Assembly (NCBI GenBank): GCA_002393725.1
Contig: DGTJ01000073.1
Location: 1 to 28,296, forward strand
DNA length: 28,296 nt
From: Prevotella sp. UBA4339
GTDB taxonomy: Bacteria; Bacteroidota; Bacteroidia; Bacteroidales; Bacteroidaceae
Reading direction: 5' to 3'
Shown here: piece after piece, positions 15,084 through 21,546 of the stretch
Layout of the letters: the number at the start of each line of letters is the position of its first letter
Numbering within the stretch: the stretch's first letter is position 1
The notes under the pieces: model-generated
Told to the model about the DNA's origin: nothing
The model's input: the letters and a program-made list of their open reading frames with translations, nothing else
Databases searched by the model: none
Translations under genes and position numbers: made by a program

Positions 15084-17585
15084 ATGGTAAAATACTCTAT
15101 TATTAAGATAGCAACACTCATCGGTGCCCGCCGCATTGGCGATACCGATGCACAGATAGGTTGGCTGCTCACTGACAGCCGTTCGTTGTGTTTTCCAGAA
15201 GAGACACTGTTCTTTGCTCTGAAGTCTGCCCGTAATGACGGACATAAGTATATCAGTGACCTTTATCGTCGTGGCGTGCGCTGCTTCGTAGTGGAGTCGC
15301 GCGGAATGCAGGAGTACTGTGCTGGCTGGGCCGGTGAGATGAAGGATGCCAACTTCCTCATCGTACCCTCGCCCCTTGCGGCACTGCAGAGACTGGCAGA
15401 GCGCCATCGTGACGAGTTTGATATCCCCATTGTGGGTATTACGGGCTCTAATGGCAAGACGATGGTGAAGGAGTGGCTCTATCAGGTGCTCCTGCCTTCG
15501 CAGAAGATCGTGCGCTCGCCTAAGAGCTACAACTCCCAGATCGGCGTGCCTCTCTCGGTGTGGCTGCTGAACGAGCAGACGGAGGTAGGCATCTTTGAGG
15601 CAGGCATCTCCGAGCCGGGAGAGATGATGGCTCTACGTGACATCATCCAGCCGACGGTGGGAGTGTTCACCTCATTAGGCTCTGCCCATCAGGAGAATTT
15701 CCGCTCGATGGAGGAGAAGTGTATGGAGAAACTGGAGCTGATGCACGACACGCAGGCGATGATCTACTGTTCTGACAATGACGTCGTGAGCCGTTGTATC
15801 CGTCGCATGCAGTACAAGGGTGAGAAGATAGCCTGGTCGCAGTGTGACGAGCAGGTGGCATTCTTCGTGAAGGCTATCGACGCAGGCAGGATATCCTATC
15901 GCTACAAGGGCCATGATGCAGTCTTCGAGATTCCGTTCAGCGACGAGGCCTCGATAGAAGACTGTATCACGTGTGCTGCCACAGCCCTGTATCTGGGCGT
16001 CACTCCAGAGCAGCTGGCAGAGCGGATGCCCTCACTGGAGCCTGTGGCAATGCGCCTGGAGGTAAAGGAGGGGCAGAGGGGATGTATCCTTATCAACGAC
16101 TCGTATAACTCGGATATCAATTCACTCGACATCGCCCTCGACTTCATGGTGCGCCGTGAGCGGCAGGGGGAGGGAGCGTCGGCTGGCACTGCATCAAGGA
16201 AGACGCTGATACTCAGTGATATGTATCAGACGGGACTCACTCCCGAACAGCTCTATACCCAGGTGTCCGACCTTTGCGTGAAGCGGGGGGTAAGCAGATT
16301 CATCGGTATAGGCCCCGACCTTTCGGCTCAGGCGGACAAGATACAGATAGCCGACAAGCAGTTCTTCCTCGATGTGCGGCATTTCCTCACAAGCGATGTG
16401 TTCAGCAGTCTGCGTGACGAGCTGATTCTGCTGAAGGGTGCCCGCAGATTCGGGTTCGACCAGATAACAGAGCAGTTGGAACAGAAGGTTCACGAGACAA
16501 TACTCGAGGTGAACCTCAATGCCGTAGTGGACAATCTGAACTACTACCGTTCGTTTCTGAAGCCTGAGACCAAGATGGTATGCATGATCAAGGCCGATGC
16601 CTACGGAGCCGGATCTGTGGAGATAGCGAAGACGCTGCAGGACCATCGTGTGGACTATCTCGCTGTGGCAGTAGCCGATGAAGGAGTCACTCTGCGCAAG
16701 GCAGGCATCACTGCGAATATCATGATCATGAATCCGGAGATGACGGCCTTTAAGACGATGTTCGACTACGACCTTGAGCCTGAGGTGTATTCATTCCGTC
16801 TGCTCGATGCCCTTGTCAAGGCAGCACGTAAGGAGGGAATCACGGGGTGGCCTGTACATATCAAGCTCGATACAGGCATGCACCGCTTAGGCTTCGACCC
16901 TGAGAATGACATACCGGAGCTCATCGATCGCCTAAGGCATCAGAATGCTGTCATCCCCCGCTCGGTGTTCAGCCATTTTGTGGGATCCGACAGTGACGGC
17001 TTCGATGATTTCTCTGCACGTCAGTTCGAACTCTTCGACAAGGGCAGCCGTCAGCTTCAGGCTGCATTCTCGCATAAGATTCTGCGGCACATGGACAACT
17101 CGGCAGGCATTGAGCACTTCCCGGAGCGCCAGATGGATATGTGTCGACTGGGCTTGGGGCTGTATGGTGTCGACCCTCGTGACAACAGGATACTTAATAC
17201 CGTATCGACGCTGAAGACCACCATCCTTCAGATGCGCCATGTGCCGGCGGGCGACACCGTAGGATATAGCCGGAAAGGCAAGATAGAGCGTGACTCGGTG
17301 ATTGCCGCTATTCCTATAGGATATGCTGACGGGCTGAACCGCCATCTGGGCAACCGCCATTGCTATTGCCTGGTGAATGGTCAGAAGGCGGAGTATGTGG
17401 GCAATATCTGTATGGATGTTGCGATGATTGACGTCACTGGCATCGACTGTCATGAGGGCGACAAGGTCGAGATATTCGGAGAGCATCTGCCTGTCACTGT
17501 GCTTTCAGACGTCATCGACACTATCCCATACGAGGTGCTCACAGGAGTGTCTCATCGGGTAAAGCGGGTGTACTTCCAGGATTGA
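15084..17585 (+). CDS. Fused MurF UDP-MurNAc-tripeptide:D-Ala-D-Ala ligase / alanine racemase
   Basis: An 833-aa fusion known from Bacteroidota. The N-terminal Mur ligase (about 1-465) has the ATP-binding loop GITGSNGKT at 118-125, EAGISEPGEM and the INDSYNSD segment; it adds D-Ala-D-Ala to the muramyl tripeptide. The C-terminal PLP racemase (about 469-833) has the cofactor Lys503 in MIKADAYGAGS, the catalytic Tyr in TVGYSRKG, and PIGYADGLNR and NICMDVAMID. It makes D-alanine from L-alanine, so one polypeptide supplies the precursor and uses the dipeptide in cytoplasmic peptidoglycan synthesis (the D-Ala-D-Ala ligase step is encoded elsewhere). It starts 11 bp after the GSCFA stop and may be read from its own promoter as well as from upstream. 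Confidence 0.96.
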   Translation: MVKYSIIKIATLIGARRIGDTDAQIGWLLTDSRSLCFPEETLFFALKSARNDGHKYISDLYRRGVRCFVVESRGMQEYCAGWAGEMKDANFLIVPSPLAALQRLAERHRDEFDIPIVGITGSNGKTMVKEWLYQVLLPSQKIVRSPKSYNSQIGVPLSVWLLNEQTEVGIFEAGISEPGEMMALRDIIQPTVGVFTSLGSAHQENFRSMEEKCMEKLELMHDTQAMIYCSDNDVVSRCIRRMQYKGEKIAWSQCDEQVAFFVKAIDAGRISYRYKGHDAVFEIPFSDEASIEDCITCAATALYLGVTPEQLAERMPSLEPVAMRLEVKEGQRGCILINDSYNSDINSLDIALDFMVRRERQGEGASAGTASRKTLILSDMYQTGLTPEQLYTQVSDLCVKRGVSRFIGIGPDLSAQADKIQIADKQFFLDVRHFLTSDVFSSLRDELILLKGARRFGFDQITEQLEQKVHETILEVNLNAVVDNLNYYRSFLKPETKMVCMIKADAYGAGSVEIAKTLQDHRVDYLAVAVADEGVTLRKAGITANIMIMNPEMTAFKTMFDYDLEPEVYSFRLLDALVKAARKEGITGWPVHIKLDTGMHRLGFDPENDIPELIDRLRHQNAVIPRSVFSHFVGSDSDGFDDFSARQFELFDKGSRQLQAAFSHKILRHMDNSAGIEHFPERQMDMCRLGLGLYGVDPRDNRILNTVSTLKTTILQMRHVPAGDTVGYSRKGKIERDSVIAAIPIGYADGLNRHLGNRHCYCLVNGQKAEYVGNICMDVAMIDVTGIDCHEGDKVEIFGEHLPVTVLSDVIDTIPYEVLTGVSHRVKRVYFQD

Positions 17586-17624
17586 GGATACTCTTCCGGC
17601 CCACTACGGCAGATGTGAAATTCG

Positions 17625-17632
17625 TACCTTTG
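17625..17632 (+). promoter_or_regulatory. -7 promoter element of the secreted phosphatase-fold gene
   Basis: TACCTTTG lies 19 bp before the ATG at 17652 in the 66-bp gap after murF-alr. The expected -33 position lacks TTTG. Confidence 0.45.
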
Positions 17633-17651
17633 AGCCAAAATTACGGTGAGA

Positions 17652-18770
17652 ATGAAAAAGTTTTGGATGATTTCCCTTCTTATGCTTTCTGCAGTATCAG
17701 TAGTGGCCGATGACGATGTGTTCACTGTGGCAACGCTTAATGTCGACGGTCTGCCAACCCATATCCTCGGCATCAATATCAATCCCGACGGTCCTGGCGG
17801 CGAGACGTGGCGTACCGGTGGCTATCTGGCTCAAAAAGGCTATGACATCATCGGTGTACAGGAGGATTTCAACTATGATGAAGAGCTGCGTACTCCACTT
17901 GAGATGACCCACAACTTTGGTGAGTGGCAGGGTGAAATCGATTTTGACTTCAGCAATGTGTTCGACGTGTTATTCCGCGGCGGGCGTTTCAGTACCGATG
18001 GGCTGCGCATGTTTTGGCGCAAGCAGCATATACTGGAGTCGGAGGAGACTACGGCCTGGAATGACAGCTATGGCAAGTTCGACCACTGCTGGGATGCCAT
18101 CGTCATCAAGGGCTTCCATCGTTGCGAGATGACTCTCAGCAGCGGGCTGCAGGTTGTGGTCTACGACATGCACATGGATGCCAGCACCGATTTCGACGAG
18201 GCTATGGGCAATGACGGGGGAGACATTGACGCCCGTCGCAGCCAGTGGGTACAGTTGCGCGAAGAAGTGCTGGCACGTCTCGACGAGCGCCCCGTCATCC
18301 TCTTAGGCGACATGAACAGCCTCTATCCGCGAGACAGCATTCAGGCGCTCTTCATCGACCCTATCAATGCTACAGGACAGCATGAGGTCTCTGACACCTG
18401 GGTAGAGTATGAGCTTGGAGGCCAGTATCCAGCCGTAGGCAGCGGTGACAGGAATGTGGCTTATGCCAATGGAGAGGTGCTCGACAAGATACTGTATATC
18501 AATCCTGTTATAGGTACTCGCCTGAAGCTTGAGGCTTATCGGTTGGGAACCGACTATACCTACGACGACGGAACCCCGATGGGCGATCATTATCCCGTTT
18601 CGGCCACCTTCAGCATCGAGCGTGAGTCGTCATCAGGCATCAGTTCCGTCAGGTCGGAATCGCCTTCAGCTGTATATTCTCTTGACGGCCGTCGTCAGCA
18701 CCGCCTGCTCCGAGGCCTGAATATAGTGAGAGACGGAAAGGGACGGACAAGGAAGGTCATCGTAAGATAG
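17652..18770 (+). CDS. Secreted endonuclease/exonuclease/phosphatase-fold protein with T9SS-like tail
   Basis: A 372-aa protein from ATG 17652; the GTG at 17646 is two codons upstream and less likely. It has a Sec signal peptide (MKKFWMISLLMLSAVSVVA), then an EEP/DNase I-like domain: ATLNVDGLP, the metal-binding Glu in GVQEDF, YDMHMDAS, the LLGDMNSLYPRDS motif and the terminal GDHYPVS His. Family members cleave phosphodiesters in nucleic acids, phosphoinositides or sphingomyelin; the substrate here is not evident. The last about 45 residues (AVYSLDGRRQHRLLRGLNIVRDGKGRTRKVIVR region) look like the short Bacteroidales C-terminal sorting domain that ends in a KVxVK-type strand, suggesting outer-membrane secretion. 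No clear terminator follows. Confidence 0.85.
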   Translation: MKKFWMISLLMLSAVSVVADDDVFTVATLNVDGLPTHILGININPDGPGGETWRTGGYLAQKGYDIIGVQEDFNYDEELRTPLEMTHNFGEWQGEIDFDFSNVFDVLFRGGRFSTDGLRMFWRKQHILESEETTAWNDSYGKFDHCWDAIVIKGFHRCEMTLSSGLQVVVYDMHMDASTDFDEAMGNDGGDIDARRSQWVQLREEVLARLDERPVILLGDMNSLYPRDSIQALFIDPINATGQHEVSDTWVEYELGGQYPAVGSGDRNVAYANGEVLDKILYINPVIGTRLKLEAYRLGTDYTYDDGTPMGDHYPVSATFSIERESSSGISSVRSESPSAVYSLDGRRQHRLLRGLNIVRDGKGRTRKVIVR

Positions 18771-18800
18771 TCATTTCCTGTCTGTAAGAAGAGAAATATA

Positions 18801-18948
18801 CTACCGGTAATGCGCGCAATTCTAGATGTTATCCGGCAATATCCCTCTTGTTAATGTCTGCTCCTCCCTCCTTTCATTTCATGATGCAAAGGTACAAAAA
18901 TTTCGTGTATCTACCAAATTTTTCTCGAAAAAAAGCACAAAAAAACAC
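18801..18948 (-). repeat. Left arm of long inverted repeat
   Basis: The inner 64 bp (18885-18948) are the perfect reverse complement of 19375-19438. The outer part (18801-18884) matches 19439-19523 imperfectly, sharing CTACC, AATGCGCGCAATT, TCTAGAT and CTCCTTTCATT in the same order. The arm contains a promoter directed leftward. Confidence 0.9.
18887..18918 (-). promoter_or_regulatory. Outward (leftward) promoter in the left repeat arm
   Basis: Minus strand TTTG (18918-18915), 20-bp spacer, TACCTTTG (18894-18887): a perfect consensus match. Transcription would leave the element towards the 3' end of the phosphatase-fold gene, antisense to it, with no ORF longer than a few codons (MKGGRSRH) downstream. 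Confidence 0.65.
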
Positions 18949-19017
18949 TTCGTGAAAAATCAGCAGTCTTTGTGGCAAAATACCAGTTCGGGACTCCACA
19001 ACCATTACATACTGATA

Positions 19018-19038
19018 GTCAATACGTTACGTATTGAC
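19018..19038. repeat. 21-bp perfect-arm palindrome
   Basis: GTCAATACG, a TTA spacer and CGTATTGAC. It lies about 33 bp downstream of the start expected for the internal leftward promoter, so it could be a hairpin in that transcript or an operator for a dimeric protein. Confidence 0.6.
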
Positions 19039-19077
19039 CCCCGAATATTTATGTATAGGATTTTGGTATTCATATTG

Positions 19078-19109
19078 CAAAGGTAGGTATTATTTGCGAA
19101 AATGCCAAA
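19078..19109 (-). promoter_or_regulatory. Internal leftward promoter between the repeat arms
   Basis: Minus strand TTTG (19109-19106), 20-bp spacer, TACCTTTG (19085-19078): a third perfect consensus match in the non-coding region. No gene follows, so a non-coding transcript or a decayed gene is implied. Confidence 0.6.
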
Positions 19110-19173
19110 TAAATCAGGGAAAAAGTTATATGTAGCACACGGGGGCGAGGGTCGGTCCACCTTGTGTACCCCT

Positions 19174-19349
19174 GTTTCAGATTTCAGATTTCAGTTTTAA
19201 AATTGGGAGGGGGAGATGTAGTAGTAAGATAGTAATATATAATATAATTATATAATAATATATATAATATATATATTATATATATTATTACTTTCATAAT
19301 CCCCCGTATCGACCATGCAAATAAATAACTGAAATCTGAAATCTGAAAC
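19174..19349. repeat. Palindromic element with TTTCAGA heptamer arms
   Basis: Arms 19174-19196 and 19327-19349 are a 23-bp perfect inverted repeat built from three TTTCAGA heptamers. On the same symmetry axis lies an AT-only palindromic stretch bounded by AGTAATA (19231-19237) and TATTACT (19286-19292), with G-rich and C-rich blocks between. The design of heptamer arms around a low-complexity core resembles the element in the TrmH gene. Confidence 0.8.
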
Positions 19350-19374
19350 ACTTAATGCTAATAAAAACAAGAAA

Positions 19375-19523
19375 GTGTTTTTTTGTGCTTTTTTTCGAGA
19401 AAAATTTGGTAGATACACGAAATTTTTGTACCTTTGCAGTGTCAATGAAAGGAGGAACAAGGACGGTCATTAATAGAAGAAATTGCGAGCATTAAATCTA
19501 GAAATTGCGCGCATTAATGGTAG
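19375..19523 (+). repeat. Right arm of long inverted repeat
   Basis: Perfect 64-bp complement of the left arm at 19375-19438, then an imperfect part to 19523 that includes two copies of a 22-bp unit beginning GAAATTGCG(A/C)GCATTAA (19480 and 19502). It contains a promoter directed rightward. Confidence 0.9.
19405..19436 (+). promoter_or_regulatory. Outward (rightward) promoter in the right repeat arm
   Basis: TTTG 19405-19408, 20-bp spacer, TACCTTTG 19429-19436: a perfect consensus match. A transcript starting near 19443 would run antisense into the 3' end of preA. Its first possible ORF is only MKGGTRTVINRRNCEH. Confidence 0.65.
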
Positions 19524-19655
19524 CAAGATTTTCCCTTAATACCCCGCCCGAAGCCTGTTTCTGAGACATAGAGAGAATTGACTAAATTATTTAACAATAT
19601 AAAAACGAAATTAGACTATGGCAATATAAGTAATACAAGTTTCGCATGTACGAGA

Positions 19656-19680
19656 AGACTAGGAGCTGAACTCCCAGTCT
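19656..19680 (-). terminator. Stable hairpin just after the preA stop codon
   Basis: In minus-strand RNA AGACUGGGAG pairs with CUCCUAGUCU (10 bp including one G-U) around a UUCAG loop. It starts 50 bp after the preA stop. There is no clean U-tract, so it may be a processing or stability hairpin rather than an intrinsic terminator. Two weaker hairpins lie between it and the stop. Confidence 0.45.
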
Positions 19681-19730
19681 ACAAAGAGCAAGCGAGTTTG
19701 CGAAAGTTGAAAAGTAATCTTAGAAACTTA

Positions 19731-21206
19731 CTAAACGATAGGCTTGATGATGCGCTTGGTCATACCTACTGCTCCCGTGGGGCACACCAGACGGCAGAGG
19801 TGACAACCTACGCACTTGGTGCCTACGATGTGGGGCTGGCGGAGCCCGGTGTCGAACGTGATGGCCTGATGACCCCCGTCGTGGCAGGAGATATAGCAGC
19901 GCCCGCAGCCGATGCAGCGATCACGATCGATCTGGGGATACACGACGGTCTCGCGGTCGAGGTCGGACGGCAGCACGAAATTAGGCAGCTGCTCGCCGAC
20001 GAGCGACTCCAACTGGCTCACGCCGCGCTCGGCCATATAGGTCTGAAGGCCCAGCACGAGGTCGTCGATGATGCGATAGCCGTACTGCATCACGGCGGTA
20101 CACACCTGTACGTTGCGACAGCCCAGCTGCAGGAACTCCAGTGCGTCGCGCCACGTCTCGATGCCGCCGATGCCGCTCAGCTCAGCATCGTGCATCGACG
20201 GGCAGGATGCCATCTCGTAGATATGCCGCAGGGCTATCGGCTTGACGGCTCGCCCGCTGTAGCCCGATATGGTGTGATGCCCGCTCACCTTAGCCTCGGG
20301 CGACATAGTGACGCTCTTGATGGTGTTGATGGCAGATATGGCGTCGGCTCCCGCTGCACATGCTGCCTGTGCCGGCTCGGTGATTTGGGTGATGTTGGGT
20401 GTCATCTTGGCGATGACGGGTATCCTCACGCTGCGCTTCACGCAGGCCGTAAAATGGCCTACCAGCTGGGCATCCTGCCCCACGTCGCTGCCCATGCCCT
20501 TCTGCCGCATCTGCGGGCACGAGAAGTTCAGCTCTATGGCATCGCAGCCTGCCGCCTCAGACAGCCTCGCCAGCTCGACCCACTGCTCCTCGGTCTGACC
20601 CATGATGCTTGACACTACGACCTTGCCCGGATAGTTCTGCTTCAGCCTGTATAGGAAGGCGAAATCCACGTCGATAGGATTCTCCGACAGCTGCTCCATA
20701 TTGCGGAAGCCTGCCAGCGGCCCGCCGCCCTCCTTGACGGCATCGAAACGGGGCGACACCTCGCGGATGTCCTGCATACAGATGGTCTTGTAGAATACGC
20801 CCGCCCAGCCCATGTCGAAGGCCCGGGCCACCATCTCGTAGTTGGTGCAGACGGCCGACGAGGCCAGGAAGAAGGGATTCTCGCAGGGGATACCTGCAAA
20901 GCGGATGGCGAGAGAGGGCATCGGCTCGCAGCGACTGGCAGCCTGCTCAGGTGCAGGGCCCGGAGCGCGCAGCAGCTCTCTGAGCCTGATAGGTCCGCCG
21001 TAGTGGATGCAGGCCTGCTCAGCCCGCTCAAGGTCGGCCTCGCTGCAGGACGCTGTCCACCGCCACGCATTAGCGGCGTTATCAAACCTGATGGCCCGCA
21101 CTGCACGTGCCGGGTCACCCGTCGGGCACGCTTTGGTGCAGGGAGCATCCTCGCACATCAGGCAGCGTGCAGCCTCTTCTTTGTGGTATAGCTGTAGGGT
21201 TGTCAT
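19731..21206 (-). CDS. preA: PreA-like dihydropyrimidine dehydrogenase with N-terminal Fe-S segment
   Basis: A 491-aa flavoprotein. Residues 1-75 resemble the N-terminal Fe-S domain of mammalian DPD/PreT (Cys15, 18, 23, 27 in CLMCEDAPCTKACP) but the FAD/NADPH domains are absent. Residues about 98-410 form an FMN-binding TIM barrel like PreA/dihydroorotate dehydrogenase (ELNFSCPQM, AKMTPNIT, AINTIKS, SGYSGRAVKPIAL, SGIGGIETW). The C-terminus has two [4Fe-4S] motifs (CIGCGRCYISC and CVGCHLCRLVCP). PreAT reduces uracil and thymine with NADH. Here the loop is GMGSDVGQD (237-245), with Val242 where DPD has its catalytic Cys, so the substrate may differ. No preT is adjacent. The coding sequence is visibly GC-richer than genes to its left. 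It has its own promoter and a roughly 108-nt leader. Confidence 0.85.
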   Translation of the reverse strand: MTTLQLYHKEEAARCLMCEDAPCTKACPTGDPARAVRAIRFDNAANAWRWTASCSEADLERAEQACIHYGGPIRLRELLRAPGPAPEQAASRCEPMPSLAIRFAGIPCENPFFLASSAVCTNYEMVARAFDMGWAGVFYKTICMQDIREVSPRFDAVKEGGGPLAGFRNMEQLSENPIDVDFAFLYRLKQNYPGKVVVSSIMGQTEEQWVELARLSEAAGCDAIELNFSCPQMRQKGMGSDVGQDAQLVGHFTACVKRSVRIPVIAKMTPNITQITEPAQAACAAGADAISAINTIKSVTMSPEAKVSGHHTISGYSGRAVKPIALRHIYEMASCPSMHDAELSGIGGIETWRDALEFLQLGCRNVQVCTAVMQYGYRIIDDLVLGLQTYMAERGVSQLESLVGEQLPNFVLPSDLDRETVVYPQIDRDRCIGCGRCYISCHDGGHQAITFDTGLRQPHIVGTKCVGCHLCRLVCPTGAVGMTKRIIKPIV

Positions 21207-21250
21207 TTGTTTATGATTGATTAAAAGAACATCGTCGGAAGAGGAATGTG

Positions 21251-21293
21251 CCCGCTGCTGGGAAAGTCAGGCCTTCAGCCGGTCAGGAGCGGG
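21251..21293 (-). promoter_or_regulatory. Possible structured leader of preA
   Basis: Within the predicted leader, CCCGCT (21251-21256) can pair with AGCGGG (21288-21293), enclosing a GC-rich 31-nt loop with a repeated GTCAGG. I recognise no known riboswitch class. The leader is much longer than others in the window (about 108 nt versus 5-30). Confidence 0.25.
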
Positions 21294-21320
21294 TGTCGCT
21301 TTACTCGTCGAACATCGTGG

Positions 21321-21352
21321 CAAAGATAGGAAAAATTTTCGAAAGTTCCAAA
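21321..21352 (-). promoter_or_regulatory. Promoter of preA
   Basis: Minus strand TTTG (21352-21349), 20-bp spacer, TATCTTTG (21328-21321): a perfect consensus match, about 115 bp upstream of the ATG at 21206. Confidence 0.7.
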
Positions 21353-21499
21353 TTTTAGCACAACTTTCTCTCTCCCGAAATGCAATTTCACCCGTAATTA
21401 CGTCAGGATAGCCAGTGGAATATACTGTGGTATGGGAAAAAAGCACAGCGAAATGAATGTTTTTATCTGTTTAAATGCCTTTAATTGGAAAATATTTTG

Positions 21500-21507
21500 T
21501 AACTTTG
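21500..21507 (+). promoter_or_regulatory. -7 promoter element of the ior operon
   Basis: TAACTTTG, 39 bp upstream of the iorA ATG. No exact TTTG at -33; the area is AT-rich. Confidence 0.5.
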
Positions 21508-21546
21508 TCGCCGTAAACAGAAATTGTAAAATCAACATAAACGCAA

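Larger units (their letters stand above)
18771..19730. other. 960-bp non-coding region rich in inverted repeats and promoters
   Basis: No ORF with plausible coding character is found. The stretch holds a long inverted repeat (18801-18948 versus 19375-19523), a nested palindrome (19174-19349), a 21-bp palindrome (19018-19038), three perfect TTTG-N20-TACCTTTG promoters and hairpins next to the preA stop codon. The flanking genes are convergent, so the region collects two gene 3' ends. Possible readings are non-autonomous mobile element remnants or small-RNA loci. Confidence 0.7.
21207..21546. other. Divergent intergenic region between preA and iorA
   Basis: This 340-bp gap holds the minus-strand preA promoter with its long GC-rich leader (21207-21314) and the iorA -7 element near 21500. 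I see no credible gene in it; the short plus-strand ORFs overlap the preA leader and lack similarity to anything. Confidence 0.6.

Noticed and set aside
18826..19086. 86-codon plus-strand ORF in the left repeat arm
   Set aside because: It overlaps the perfect inverted repeat and the predicted minus promoters, has no plausible start context, and its protein shows no known feature.
19231..19292. AT-rich palindrome as a replication origin
   Set aside because: No DnaA-box cluster, dnaA/dnaN or plasmid replication gene is nearby; the AT core is better explained as the centre of the heptamer-armed palindrome.
19248..19460. 70-codon minus-strand ORF in the non-coding region
   Set aside because: It runs through the AT palindrome and the repeat arm; its composition (Ile/Tyr/Phe runs from poly-AT) is non-coding and it has no promoter in the right place.
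19651..19730. tRNA or other known structured RNA near the preA stop
   Set aside because: The hairpins do not form a cloverleaf, lack T-loop and acceptor features, and I cannot match them to a known RNA class.
19578..20612. Long plus-strand ORF of 344 codons
   Set aside because: It is antisense to the preA-like gene, whose product has clear Fe-S and FMN motifs. The plus-strand translation has no recognisable domain and owes its length to high GC content.
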